NCBI GenBank assembly: GCA_900550595.1
Contig: URTB01000044.1
Span: forward strand, 1-8,886
DNA length: 8,886 nucleotides
Direction: 5' to 3'
From: an uncultured Collinsella sp.
GTDB lineage: Bacteria > Actinomycetota > Coriobacteriia > Coriobacteriales > Coriobacteriaceae
The notes under the pieces are model-generated. The model was not told where the DNA came from. It worked only from the letters and a program-made list of their open reading frames with translations, and ran no database searches. The stretch's first letter is position 1; every line of letters starts with the position of its first letter. This document shows positions 1-6,159 of the stretch, piece after piece. The position numbers were made by a program, and so were the translations under genes.

Positions 1-505
1 CGATCGTAGAGTTGCCCGTGATGTTAAAGATCACGTGCAGGCCGCGGGAGTCGACACCCACAATGAGGCAGGTGACGATCTCTTTGATGATCTCGCCAAA
101 GGCCAGCGTCACGATAGCCAGGTAATCGCCGCTCAGACGAAGGACCGGGATGCCAATCAAGAAGCCCAGAATGGCGGCAGCGATGGCGCCGACCACGATA
201 CTGATGATAAGGCGCACCGGATCGGAGGGAACGGCGCTCTCCAGCGCGACGGCGGTGACGATGCCCGTATAGGCGCCGACGCTCATAAAGCCCGCGTGGC
301 CCAGCGACAAGTCGCCCGCGATACCGACGACGAGGTTGAGGGAAATGGCCATGACGATATAGGCCGTAATGGGGACCAGCTGACCGGCGATCATGCGCGG
401 AATCATGTGGTTAGACTGCATAAAGAACACGATGGCGAACGCCACAAGGCACATGGCGTACGTAACAAAGTCGTGACGCGTCTGCTTGTCTTTAAGAAAC
501 TTCAT
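1..505 (-). CDS. livM: Branched-chain amino acid ABC transporter permease LivM (3' part beyond the window)
   Basis: Inner-membrane permease that would pair with LivH to form the channel of a branched-chain amino acid (leucine/isoleucine/valine type) importer. Only the first 168 residues are present; the gene runs off the left edge. The N-terminus is short and basic, then hydrophobic segments follow at about residues 13-30 and 43-62. Family signatures are GDLSLGHAGFMSVGAY (64-79) and GIPVLRLSGDYLAIVTLAFG (118-137), both typical of LivM. The start ATG is at 505-503, 9 bp after the livH stop, with an AGGTGA ribosome binding site spanning the livH stop region, so the two permeases are probably translationally coupled. 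Family assignment is firm; the actual substrate is inferred from the family and could extend to other amino acids. Confidence 0.93.
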   Translation of the reverse strand, partial: MKFLKDKQTRHDFVTYAMCLVAFAIVFFMQSNHMIPRMIAGQLVPITAYIVMAISLNLVVGIAGDLSLGHAGFMSVGAYTGIVTAVALESAVPSDPVRLIISIVVGAIAAAILGFLIGIPVLRLSGDYLAIVTLAFGEIIKEIVTCLIVGVDSRGLHVIFNITGNSTI

Positions 506-514
506 AACGCTCAC

Positions 515-1396
515 CTACACCTTCTCGGGGACGTACTTGCCCAAGAGGCCGGCAGGCTTGACGAGCAGGACGATGATCAGAACACCAAAGACGATGGAGT
601 TGGCAAGGCTCGTGGAAATGTAAGCCTGTGCCATCGCCTCGATGATGCCGATAAGAATACCGCCAACAAAGGCACCGGGAATGGAGCCGATGCCGCCGAA
701 GACGGCAGCGTCGAAAGCCTTGATACCAGGCATGGCACCCGTGGTGGGCTGCAACACCGGCGAGTAGGAGCACAGGAGTACGCCGGCGATGGCGGCGAGG
801 GCGGAGCCGATGGCGAACGTCATCGAGATGGTGCGGTTGACGTTGATGCCCATGAGCTGAGCAGCGGCCTTGTCCTCGGACACGGCTCGCATGGCCTTGC
901 CCATCTTGGTCTTACCCGTAAAGAACATCAGGCCGGCCATGATAACCAAGCAGGCGACGATGGTGACGAGCGAGACGGCGCTTACGTTAAACTTGGCCAA
1001 GAACTCCGGCACCGGAAAGGTGACGAGCGAAGTGAAGTTCTTGGGTGTGGCGCCCCACAGAAGCTGCGCGGCGTTCTGCAGGAAGTAAGACACGCCGATA
1101 GCCGTGATCAGAACGGCCAGCGGACCTGCTTGGCGCAGCGGCTTATAGGCCAGACCCTCAATGAGGACACCGAGAACCGTGCAGACCACACAAGAGAGAA
1201 CTACAGATGCCCAGCCCGGGAGGCCGAGATACGACGTGGCGCAGAACGAGACATAGGCACCGACCATGATGACATCGCCGTGAGCGAAGTTCAGCATCTT
1301 GGCGATACCGTAGACCATGGTGTAGCCCAACGCGATGATGGCGTAGACGCTGCCCATGGACAGGCCGTTGACCAGGTATTGGATAAAGACCGTCAT
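515..1396 (-). CDS. livH: Branched-chain amino acid ABC transporter permease LivH
   Basis: Integral membrane permease, 293 residues, the usual LivH length. Recognisable blocks are GLSMGSVYAIIALGYTMVYG (11-30) with NFAHGDVIMVGAY (36-48), the cytoplasmic coupling loop around MGKAMRAVSEDKAAAQLMGI (165-184), which contacts the ATPase in this family, and AFDAAVFGGIGSIPGAFVGG (228-247). Several hydrophobic segments fit a polytopic membrane protein. I chose the ATG at 1396 because AAAGGGGGA lies 8 bases upstream of it. The ATG three codons earlier overlaps that site, and the longer reading frame to 1489 runs back into the intergenic hairpins and lacks family similarity. It lies 139 bp downstream of livK and 9 bp upstream of livM on the same strand. 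Confidence 0.95.
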   Translation of the reverse strand: MTVFIQYLVNGLSMGSVYAIIALGYTMVYGIAKMLNFAHGDVIMVGAYVSFCATSYLGLPGWASVVLSCVVCTVLGVLIEGLAYKPLRQAGPLAVLITAIGVSYFLQNAAQLLWGATPKNFTSLVTFPVPEFLAKFNVSAVSLVTIVACLVIMAGLMFFTGKTKMGKAMRAVSEDKAAAQLMGINVNRTISMTFAIGSALAAIAGVLLCSYSPVLQPTTGAMPGIKAFDAAVFGGIGSIPGAFVGGILIGIIEAMAQAYISTSLANSIVFGVLIIVLLVKPAGLLGKYVPEKV

Positions 1397-1535
1397 GTTC
1401 CACATCCCCCTTTCGAATAGGTTTCCAGTTGATGTATGAAACAGGGACGTTACATCGTCCCTAGATACCAAGCAAGCAGGGAAGGCCACAACCTCCCCTG
1501 CTTGGGATCAAAACCGCTCTATGTAAGGCGGCCTA
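1397..1535 (-). promoter_or_regulatory. livK-livH intergenic region with two tandem hairpins
   Basis: In the minus-strand transcript, a first stem pairs 1492-1504 with 1473-1485 (13 bp including one G-U wobble, loop TTGTGG). A second stem pairs 1456-1462 with 1443-1449 (7 bp, loop 6). Neither is followed by a clear U-tract, so neither is a standard intrinsic terminator. Such structures between a binding-protein gene and its permease genes often leave more binding-protein mRNA than permease mRNA, by partial termination or by blocking 3' exonucleases. That role is an inference here. The hairpin coordinates are read directly, and the wobble pair exists only in the minus-strand RNA, which supports the orientation. 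Confidence 0.6.
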
Positions 1536-2723
1536 TTATGCCTGTACGTACTTGCCGTCGGTGATGACGTACGCAGTGGGCTCCTTCTGGACCTGGCCCT
1601 TATCGTTCCAGGTGAGCTTGCCGGTCAGACCGTCAACGGTAATCTTGAGCATAGCCTTGGGCAGCTTCTCGGAGACCTCGGTCGGGTCGGCGTCGACACC
1701 AAGACCGGCCTCCTTGAGGGCCTCGGCCACCGCGTGCACGCCGTCGTAGGCGTCGGCGGCAAACTGGTCGGGGGTATCGCCGTACTTATCCTTGTAAGCG
1801 TTGACGAAGTCGGCGTTCTTCTCGTCGTCGGCGGAGAACGGGGTCATGAGCAGCAGACCCTCGGCAAGAGAGGTGTCGAAGCCCTCAACGCCCAGGATGC
1901 CGTCCATGCCGTCGCAACCCATCATCTTGACGTCGTAGCCCATATCCTTGGCGTTCTTGAGCAGGACGGACGCCGGCGTGTAGTAGATCGGCGCGAAGAT
2001 CATGGTAGCGCCGGCCTGCTTGGCCTTGGTCAGCTGGTTGGTAAAGCTCGTAGCAGAATCGTCCTTAAAGGTCTCCTCGTCGACAATCTCGAGCTTGGAC
2101 TCAGCGGCCTGGGCCTTAAAGGAATCCGCGATACCCGAAGAATAGGCGTCGCCGGAGTTGTAGAACAGCACGAACTTCTCATCCGCATACTTCTCTGCCA
2201 GGAACTTGGCAGCGTTGACGCCCTGGTTGGGGTCGGTGAAGCAAACCTGGAAGACGCAATCCTTGCCGTCAGTGACGTCCTCGGAGGACGCGGACGGGGT
2301 GATCATGAACGTCTTGGGGTCGTTACCACACTCAGCGGCAACGGCAACCGACGCACCCGTGGTGGTCGGGCCGACGAGGGCCTGCATGCCCCAGTCGAGC
2401 AGGGTATTAAAGGCGTTGACGGCCTTCTCGCCGTCGGCCTGGTCGTCCTCGGCCTTGCTGGCAAGCGGCAGCTCCTTGGTGGAGAAGTCCTTGCAGCCAA
2501 GCTCGACGCCCTGGGTAACGGACTTGCCGTAAGACGCGGCGGCACCGGTCAGCGGGCCGATGGTGCCGATCTTAAACGAAGCGTCGCTCGAAGCGGAACC
2601 GCTGTCGCCGCCGTTGGAGGAGCAGCCAGCTAGAATGGACATCGCCCCCAGACCTGCTGCGCTCGCGATAACGCTCCTGCGATTCATAACAGGGTTCAAT
2701 GACTTACCGGTGAGGCTCGACAT
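1536..2723 (-). CDS. livK: Branched-chain amino acid ABC transporter substrate-binding lipoprotein
   Basis: Extracytoplasmic solute receptor of 395 residues, of the Leu/Ile/Val-binding (periplasmic-binding fold I) family, which delivers substrate to LivHM. The N-terminus carries RRSVIASAAGLGAMSILAGC, a lipoprotein signal with lipobox LAGC and lipid-anchored Cys34; the leading Arg pair at 15-16 leaves Tat export possible. A Ser/Gly linker (35-48) precedes the receptor domain, which opens with FKIGTIGPLTGAAASYGKSV (50-69) and contains ALVGPTTTGASVAVA (115-129), FYNSGDAYSSGIADSF (187-202), PIYYTP (245-250) and the terminal GLTGKLTWNDKGQV block (365-378). The start at 2723 is supported by AGGAG at 2734-2730, 6 bases upstream; the internal ATG at codon 13 lacks such a site. 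It is first in the cluster, followed by livH and livM. Substrate specificity is inferred from the family. Confidence 0.95.
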   Translation of the reverse strand: MSSLTGKSLNPVMNRRSVIASAAGLGAMSILAGCSSNGGDSGSASSDASFKIGTIGPLTGAAASYGKSVTQGVELGCKDFSTKELPLASKAEDDQADGEKAVNAFNTLLDWGMQALVGPTTTGASVAVAAECGNDPKTFMITPSASSEDVTDGKDCVFQVCFTDPNQGVNAAKFLAEKYADEKFVLFYNSGDAYSSGIADSFKAQAAESKLEIVDEETFKDDSATSFTNQLTKAKQAGATMIFAPIYYTPASVLLKNAKDMGYDVKMMGCDGMDGILGVEGFDTSLAEGLLLMTPFSADDEKNADFVNAYKDKYGDTPDQFAADAYDGVHAVAEALKEAGLGVDADPTEVSEKLPKAMLKITVDGLTGKLTWNDKGQVQKEPTAYVITDGKYVQA

Positions 2724-2958
2724 GCGGCTCTCCTCTCAAATCTCGTCGGGTTTTGGTTACCCGACAGGCCATCCTTCGCCGTGTTCGGCGTTCGCAAAAT
2801 AGTAGACGCTTTAGTTAGGAAAAGTGGCGGTTATTTCGACTTTTCTTTGGATTTGTTCATTTATCCATATTTCTGCGTATTTCTATTACTTTATGCAGTA
2901 AAGCCACTTTATTGTGTAAAAGCAATGTTTCCGTTCTGTTACAAGCGTCCCCGCCCTG
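2724..2958 (-). promoter_or_regulatory. AT-rich leader and promoter region of livK
   Basis: This stretch is clearly poorer in G+C than the rest of the window, especially 2800-2940, and holds no gene. On the minus strand the best sigma-70-like pair I can find is TTGCTT (2925-2920) and TTTACT (2902-2897) with a 17-bp spacer; the -10 element matches only 4 of 6 bases, so it is a weak call. A small dyad CTTTA/TAAAG around 2890-2904 overlaps it. A 7-bp stem (2745-2751 with 2759-2765, loop of 7) lies in the leader just upstream of the livK ribosome binding site and could influence translation. The regulator is not identifiable from sequence. Confidence 0.4.
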
Positions 2959-3000
2959 AATAAAACAGCCTCACCGGTCGCGCTTTATGCGCGCTTAGGC
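2959..3000 (-). terminator. Probable intrinsic terminator of the livK-like remnant
   Basis: In the minus-strand direction, GCCT (3000-2997) pairs with AGGC (2971-2968) and an inner CGCGC (2993-2989) pairs with GCGCG (2983-2979) around the loop ATAAA. GTTTTATT follows at 2966-2959. The stem is interrupted, so strength is uncertain. It overlaps the stop codon of the degraded livK-like gene and would separate that gene from livK. Confidence 0.45.
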
Positions 3001-3300
3001 GGCGATGTACTTGCCGTCCTGGATCACATAGGCCGTAGCGGGCTTTTCGACCTGGCCCTCGTCATTCCACGTCAGCTCACCCGTCAGGCCCTCGATCTTG
3101 ATCTTGCGCATGACCTTGGTCGGCTGGTTGATAAAGCTCGTGGAGGAGTCGTCCTTAAAGGTCTCGGTATCGACGATGTCGAGCTTGGATGCCTTGGCCT
3201 GCTCGGCAAAGGCATCGGCGATCTCGCCCGAGACGGCGACGGCGGCACCGGTGGTGACGGGGCCGACGAGCGCCTGCATGCCCCAGTCGCACAGGGCAAA
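2995..3300 (-). pseudogene. Degraded livK-like binding-protein gene (5' truncated, two internal deletions)
   Basis: The minus-strand frame reads three consecutive pieces of a LivK-family protein. DWGMQALVGPVTTGAAVAV matches livK residues 110-128, SGEIADAF through FINQPTK matches 196-233, and the tail ending GLTGELTWNDEGQVEK...DGKYIAA matches 356-395. Missing are everything before about residue 108 (signal peptide, lipobox, first lobe), livK residues 129-195, and 234-355. Both internal losses keep the frame, so an uninterrupted frame remains. Upstream, an in-frame TAA occurs at 3330-3328 and similarity ends near 3300. The protein could not be exported or fold as a two-lobed receptor. It differs from livK at many codons in the shared blocks, so it derives from a diverged paralogue placed in tandem rather than from a recent copy. 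A functional short product seems unlikely. Confidence 0.88.
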
Positions 3301-3497
3301 CCTTATGGTGCAAACGTTGACAGTTTGTTACGGAAGTTCGTTTGTAGCGAGCGTGTTTCCAATGTTTCCGCAGCGTTTCGGGGGTGCCGTTTTGTGCGAC
3401 TCCTGTTAACTGGCGAGCACGCGCCCTCGGTTCACGCTAGAATGCACTCAACCTTTAAGCGGTTATTCCATCCATAAGATGCACGAAGGAGCTATCT
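3301..3497 (+). promoter_or_regulatory. Upstream region of hom
   Basis: Between the livK-like remnant and hom, a -10-like TAGAAT lies at 3438-3443 (5 of 6 consensus bases), about 55 bp before the start codon, without a good -35 at the usual distance. A consensus TTGACA at 3317-3322 has no convincing -10 partner. The ribosome binding site AAGGAG (3486-3491) lies 6 bases before the ATG and is strong. I see no T-box, attenuator or riboswitch-like structure for amino acid control. Confidence 0.35.
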
Positions 3498-4841
3498 ATG
3501 AGCGAACCCCTGCGCACCGTGAACGTCGGTCTGATCGGTCTGGGAACCGTCGGCGGCGGCGTGGCCCGTCTGATCAAGAGCCACCACGATGAGTACCTGG
3601 CAGCCTACGGCATCGACCTTAAGCTGACCCGCGCCTGCGCGCTTGCCTGGGAGCAGGCCGAGGCAGCAGGCATTGAGCGCGAGGCCTTTACGAGCGACTG
3701 GCACGATGTCGTCACCGACCCCGCCGTCGACATCGTCGTCGAGCTGATCGGCGGCGAGCATCCCGCAACCGAGATCTTCACCACTGCCTTTGAGCACGGC
3801 AAGCACGTCGTCTCTGCCAACAAGGCCCTGCTGGGCCGTCACGTCGAGACGCTTGCCAAGAAGGCACGCGCGTGCGGCGTGCAGATTAAGTGCGAGGCCA
3901 GCTGCGGCGGCGGCATCCCCATCGTGAGCACGCTTGAGCACGATCTGGTGGGCAACAAGATCCTGACCATCGCCGGCATCCTCAACGGCACCACCAACTA
4001 CATCCTGTCGCGCATGGACGCCGAGGGCGCCGATTACGCCGACGTGCTCGCCGATGCACAGGCCAAGGGCTATGCCGAGGCCGACCCGTCCGCCGACGTC
4101 GACGGCTTCGATGCCGCCAGCAAGACGGCGATCCTCGCCTCCATCGGCTTTGGCACCCGCGTGACCACCGATGATGTGTACCAGCAGGGTATCCGCACCA
4201 TCGGCGCCGAGGACATCGCCCAGGCCCGCGAGCTCGGCTACACCATTAAGCTGCTCGGCATCGCCCGCAACACCGACGCCGGCGTCGATGTTCGCGTGCA
4301 TCCCACGCTCATCCCGGCAGACCACATGCTTGCCAAGGTCAACGGCGCCATGAACGCTGTTTACGTAGTGGGCGACGCCGTGGGCGAGACCATGTTCTAC
4401 GGTGCCGGCGCAGGCTCCTTCCCCACCGCGAGCGCCGTCGTGGGCGATATCCTGTCGCTCTCCGAGCAGATTAGCCGGGGCGTGGCTCCGCTGCCCGAGA
4501 TTGAGCCCTATGGTCACAACCTCGCCTTTAAGCCCATGGACAAGCTCCAGACCAAGTACTATGTGCGCCTGAAGGTCGCCGACCGCGTGGGCGCCCTGTC
4601 CGAGACGGTCGACATCTTTGCCAAGCACAACATTTCGATCTCGCTCATCAACCAAGTCGAGGACGGCAAGTCGGGTGTCAGCGATGCCTGCTCGGTCATC
4701 TTCCTGACGCACCGCGCACTCGAGAAGGACGTCCAGGCTGCCGCCGCGGAGCTTGCCAGCGTCGACTGCGTGGCCGAGGTCGCCAACGTCCTGCGCATCG
4801 AGGACGTCGGGGCCTGGACCGAAGGCGTCATGGCCAACTAG
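3498..4841 (+). CDS. hom: Homoserine dehydrogenase with C-terminal ACT domain
   Basis: Reduces aspartate-4-semialdehyde to homoserine with NAD(P)H, the branch leading to threonine, methionine and isoleucine; cytosolic. The 447 residues are the usual length for the single-function enzyme. The N-terminal Rossmann fold has GLIGLGTVGGGV (11-22). VVELIGG (80-86) and HVVSANKALLG (103-113, conserved Lys109) follow. The catalytic domain includes EASCGGGIPIV (133-143), GILNGTTNYIL (160-170) and GYAEADPSADVDGFDAASK (191-209) with the conserved Glu194, Asp205 and Lys209. The ACT domain starts near residue 354 (YYVRLKVADRVGALSETVDI) and suggests feedback control by an end product, threonine in known homologues. 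AAGGAG at 3486-3491 fixes the start. No thrB or thrC follows; a terminator comes at once, so the gene is probably transcribed alone. Confidence 0.97.
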   Translation: MSEPLRTVNVGLIGLGTVGGGVARLIKSHHDEYLAAYGIDLKLTRACALAWEQAEAAGIEREAFTSDWHDVVTDPAVDIVVELIGGEHPATEIFTTAFEHGKHVVSANKALLGRHVETLAKKARACGVQIKCEASCGGGIPIVSTLEHDLVGNKILTIAGILNGTTNYILSRMDAEGADYADVLADAQAKGYAEADPSADVDGFDAASKTAILASIGFGTRVTTDDVYQQGIRTIGAEDIAQARELGYTIKLLGIARNTDAGVDVRVHPTLIPADHMLAKVNGAMNAVYVVGDAVGETMFYGAGAGSFPTASAVVGDILSLSEQISRGVAPLPEIEPYGHNLAFKPMDKLQTKYYVRLKVADRVGALSETVDIFAKHNISISLINQVEDGKSGVSDACSVIFLTHRALEKDVQAAAAELASVDCVAEVANVLRIEDVGAWTEGVMAN

Positions 4842-4872
4842 TTCGGTTTACACCCCACAACGCATTTGCTCG

Positions 4873-4913
4873 AAGGGCTCCCGTCTGGTCTTGGACGGGA
4901 GCCCTTTTATTTG
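4873..4913 (+). terminator. Intrinsic terminator of hom
   Basis: A perfect 13-bp stem pairs 4873-4885 with 4894-4906 around an 8-base loop and is followed by TTTTATTT. It lies 31 bp after the hom stop codon. This is a classic strong Rho-independent terminator. Confidence 0.93.
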
Positions 4914-5064
4914 CACGCTCGGGGCGCATTGACGCGATCCGCGTTTGAACAATTTGACCGTTCGGTGTCAACCAGGGATACCGCTCACCGATAAGCAGAC
5001 ATGTTTGCTTTTGTCCGCCGCTATCCTGTGCTGCGTACGTCCACCCCCGAAGAATGGAGGCACC
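4914..5064 (+). promoter_or_regulatory. Upstream region of the SDR gene with an 18-bp palindrome
   Basis: AAGCAGACATGTTTGCTT at 4993-5010 is a near-perfect dyad: 8 of 9 base pairs are symmetric, around the centre ACATGT. It ends 54 bp before the start codon and has the size of a dimeric repressor or activator site. A weaker dyad, TTGAC (4954-4958) and GTCAA (4967-4971), lies upstream; TTGACC there could serve as a -35 element but no good -10 follows. The binding protein cannot be named. The ribosome binding site GGAGG at 5056-5060 precedes the ATG by 4 bases. Confidence 0.5.
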
Positions 5065-5814
5065 ATGTTGCTCGAGGGCAAGAAAGCAATCATCACCGGA
5101 GGCACGCGCGGTATCGGCTATGCCATCGCCTGCCGCTTTATCGAGGAGGGTGCCACCGTCACCGTCTTTGGCTCGCGTCAGGAGACCGCCGATGCGGCCG
5201 TTGAGAAGCTGACAGCCGTCTATCCCGACGCCAAGGTCTGGGGTCGCTCCTGCGACCTCACCTCACTCGAAGCCGTGACCGAGGCCTTTACCCAGGCTGC
5301 AGCCGACATGGGCGGCTTGGACACGGTCGTCAACAATGCCGGTATCTCCCAGCGTTCACCCCTCTTGGACTACACGGCCGAGGAGTTCGCAAAGGTCATG
5401 GACCTTAACGTCGTCGCCGTCTTTAATGGCCACCAAGCTGCCGCCAAGATCATGACCGAGGCCGGCCACGGCGGCACCATCACCACCACGAGCTCGATGG
5501 TTGCCAAGTACGGCCAGCCCTCTGGCGTCGGCTATCCAACGTCCAAGTTTGCCGTCAACGGCATGGTCCAGTCGCTCTCGCGCGAGCTCGCCCCCATGGG
5601 CATTCGCGTCAATGCCGTAGCACCCGGTGTAACCAAAACCGACATGGTCGCCAACCTGCCTGAAGAGGTTATTAAGCCCATCGTCGCCACCATTCCGCTG
5701 GGTCGCATGGGCGAGCCCGAGGATGTCGCCAACGCCTTTGTTTTCCTGGCGAGCGACATGTCCTCCTACGTCACGGGCGCCGTGCTCCCCGTCGACGGAG
5801 CCGCCCGCTCTTAA
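5065..5814 (+). CDS. Short-chain dehydrogenase/reductase (SDR, FabG-like)
   Basis: NAD(P)(H)-dependent cytosolic oxidoreductase of the classical SDR family, 249 residues, the standard length. The cofactor motif TGGTRGIG is at 11-18, NNAG at 90-93, and the catalytic set is Asn115, Ser144, Tyr157 and Lys161 (YPTSK), all present. VFGSR at 34-38 puts Ser-Arg after the second strand, which favours NADP(H) over NAD(H). APGVTKTDM (186-194) and the C-terminal YVTGAVLPVDGA (235-246) are also typical. Similarity to FabG-type 3-oxoacyl-ACP reductases is general, but no fatty-acid genes are adjacent, so it could equally act on a sugar, steroid or other alcohol/ketone; I therefore give no symbol. I chose the start at 5065 because GGAGG lies just upstream and TGGTRGIG then falls at its usual position. 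The frame is open back to 4945 but that part has no SDR similarity. It appears monocistronic. Confidence 0.93.
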   Translation: MLLEGKKAIITGGTRGIGYAIACRFIEEGATVTVFGSRQETADAAVEKLTAVYPDAKVWGRSCDLTSLEAVTEAFTQAAADMGGLDTVVNNAGISQRSPLLDYTAEEFAKVMDLNVVAVFNGHQAAAKIMTEAGHGGTITTTSSMVAKYGQPSGVGYPTSKFAVNGMVQSLSRELAPMGIRVNAVAPGVTKTDMVANLPEEVIKPIVATIPLGRMGEPEDVANAFVFLASDMSSYVTGAVLPVDGAARS

Positions 5815-5856
5815 GGGACCACAAGCCTCAGCTCCCAGCCTCAACATAGTCCAACA

Positions 5857-5907
5857 AAGAAGGCGCGCCGTCTGCATCAACTGCAGGCAGCGCGCCTTCT
5901 TCTGTTT
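5857..5907 (+). terminator. Intrinsic terminator of the SDR gene, possibly bidirectional
   Basis: A 12-bp stem (5857-5868 with 5890-5901) encloses an inner stem CTGCA/TGCAG (5872-5876 with 5882-5886). The sequence TCTGTTT follows, and an A-rich stretch CAACAAAGAA precedes it, so it may also act on minus-strand transcripts from the antiporter side. It begins 42 bp after the SDR stop codon. Confidence 0.85.
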
Positions 5908-6150
5908 GAAAGGGAAGCTGTGTCCCGGAATTCCGACTCAGACCGGGACGCAGCTTCCCTCAGGGCCATGTTTCGGAAAGAGCGCCCCGTTTTGAACGCC
6001 GATTCTGGGATACCGTTTCCGCAACGGATCTCTCGCGGAAACTGCATCCCACTCTGAGCGCCCATTCCGGGACACAGTTTCCCAACGGCCCCCGTTTCGG
6101 AAACCACATCCCGTTCCGAGCCTTCAAAGCGGGACGCGGCTTCCCCGAGA
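5905..6150. repeat. REP/BIME-like array of alternating inverted 16-bp units
   Basis: Eight copies of a unit close to GGGACGCAGTTTCCC occur in strictly alternating orientation. Minus-oriented copies are at 5912-5928, 5974-5989 (degenerate), 6035-6050 and 6098-6113; plus-oriented copies are at 5943-5959, 6007-6022, 6068-6083 and 6130-6145. Centres are 28-33 bp apart, so the direct-repeat period is about 62 bp. The linkers also resemble each other: GCGCCCATTC-like within some pairs and ACGGCC...GTTT-like between pairs. The whole is therefore about four degenerate tandem 62-bp units. The first pair forms a 17-bp hairpin with one G-U wobble. The array fills the space between two convergent genes, ending 10 bp before the antiporter stop codon. 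This location and structure are typical of REP/BIME elements; function could be transcript 3'-end protection, termination or gyrase/protein binding, none shown here. Confidence 0.85.
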
Positions 6151-6159
6151 GAGTATCGA

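Noticed and set aside
35..1420. Long plus-strand open frame of 461 codons opposite livM and livH
   Set aside because: Its product is low-complexity (Asp/His/Gly/Arg rich) as expected for the reverse of a GC-rich membrane gene, whereas the opposite strand encodes clear LivM and LivH motifs.
1397..1489. Upstream extension of LivH to 1489
   Set aside because: The added residues come from the intergenic hairpin region, and the ATG at 1396 has the proper ribosome binding site and family N-terminus.
1734..2633. Plus-strand open frame of 299 codons opposite livK
   Set aside because: Gly/Val/Leu-rich composition without recognisable domains; fully covered by the well-supported livK on the other strand.
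3317..3322. Perfect TTGACA as a -35 element for hom
   Set aside because: No acceptable -10 element lies 16-18 bp downstream, so I do not call a promoter on this hexamer alone.
3492..4712. Minus-strand open frame of 406 codons opposite hom
   Set aside because: It is a reverse shadow of a gene with strong third-position G/C bias; hom on the plus strand has all family motifs and a strong ribosome binding site.
4945..5064. Upstream extension of the SDR protein to an ATG at 4945
   Set aside because: The 40 extra residues resemble no SDR N-terminus, would run through the palindrome, and lack a ribosome binding site; the ATG at 5065 has GGAGG.
5905..6150. CRISPR array
   Set aside because: Repeats alternate in orientation, are degenerate, and the intervening segments are related to each other rather than unique; no cas gene is nearby.
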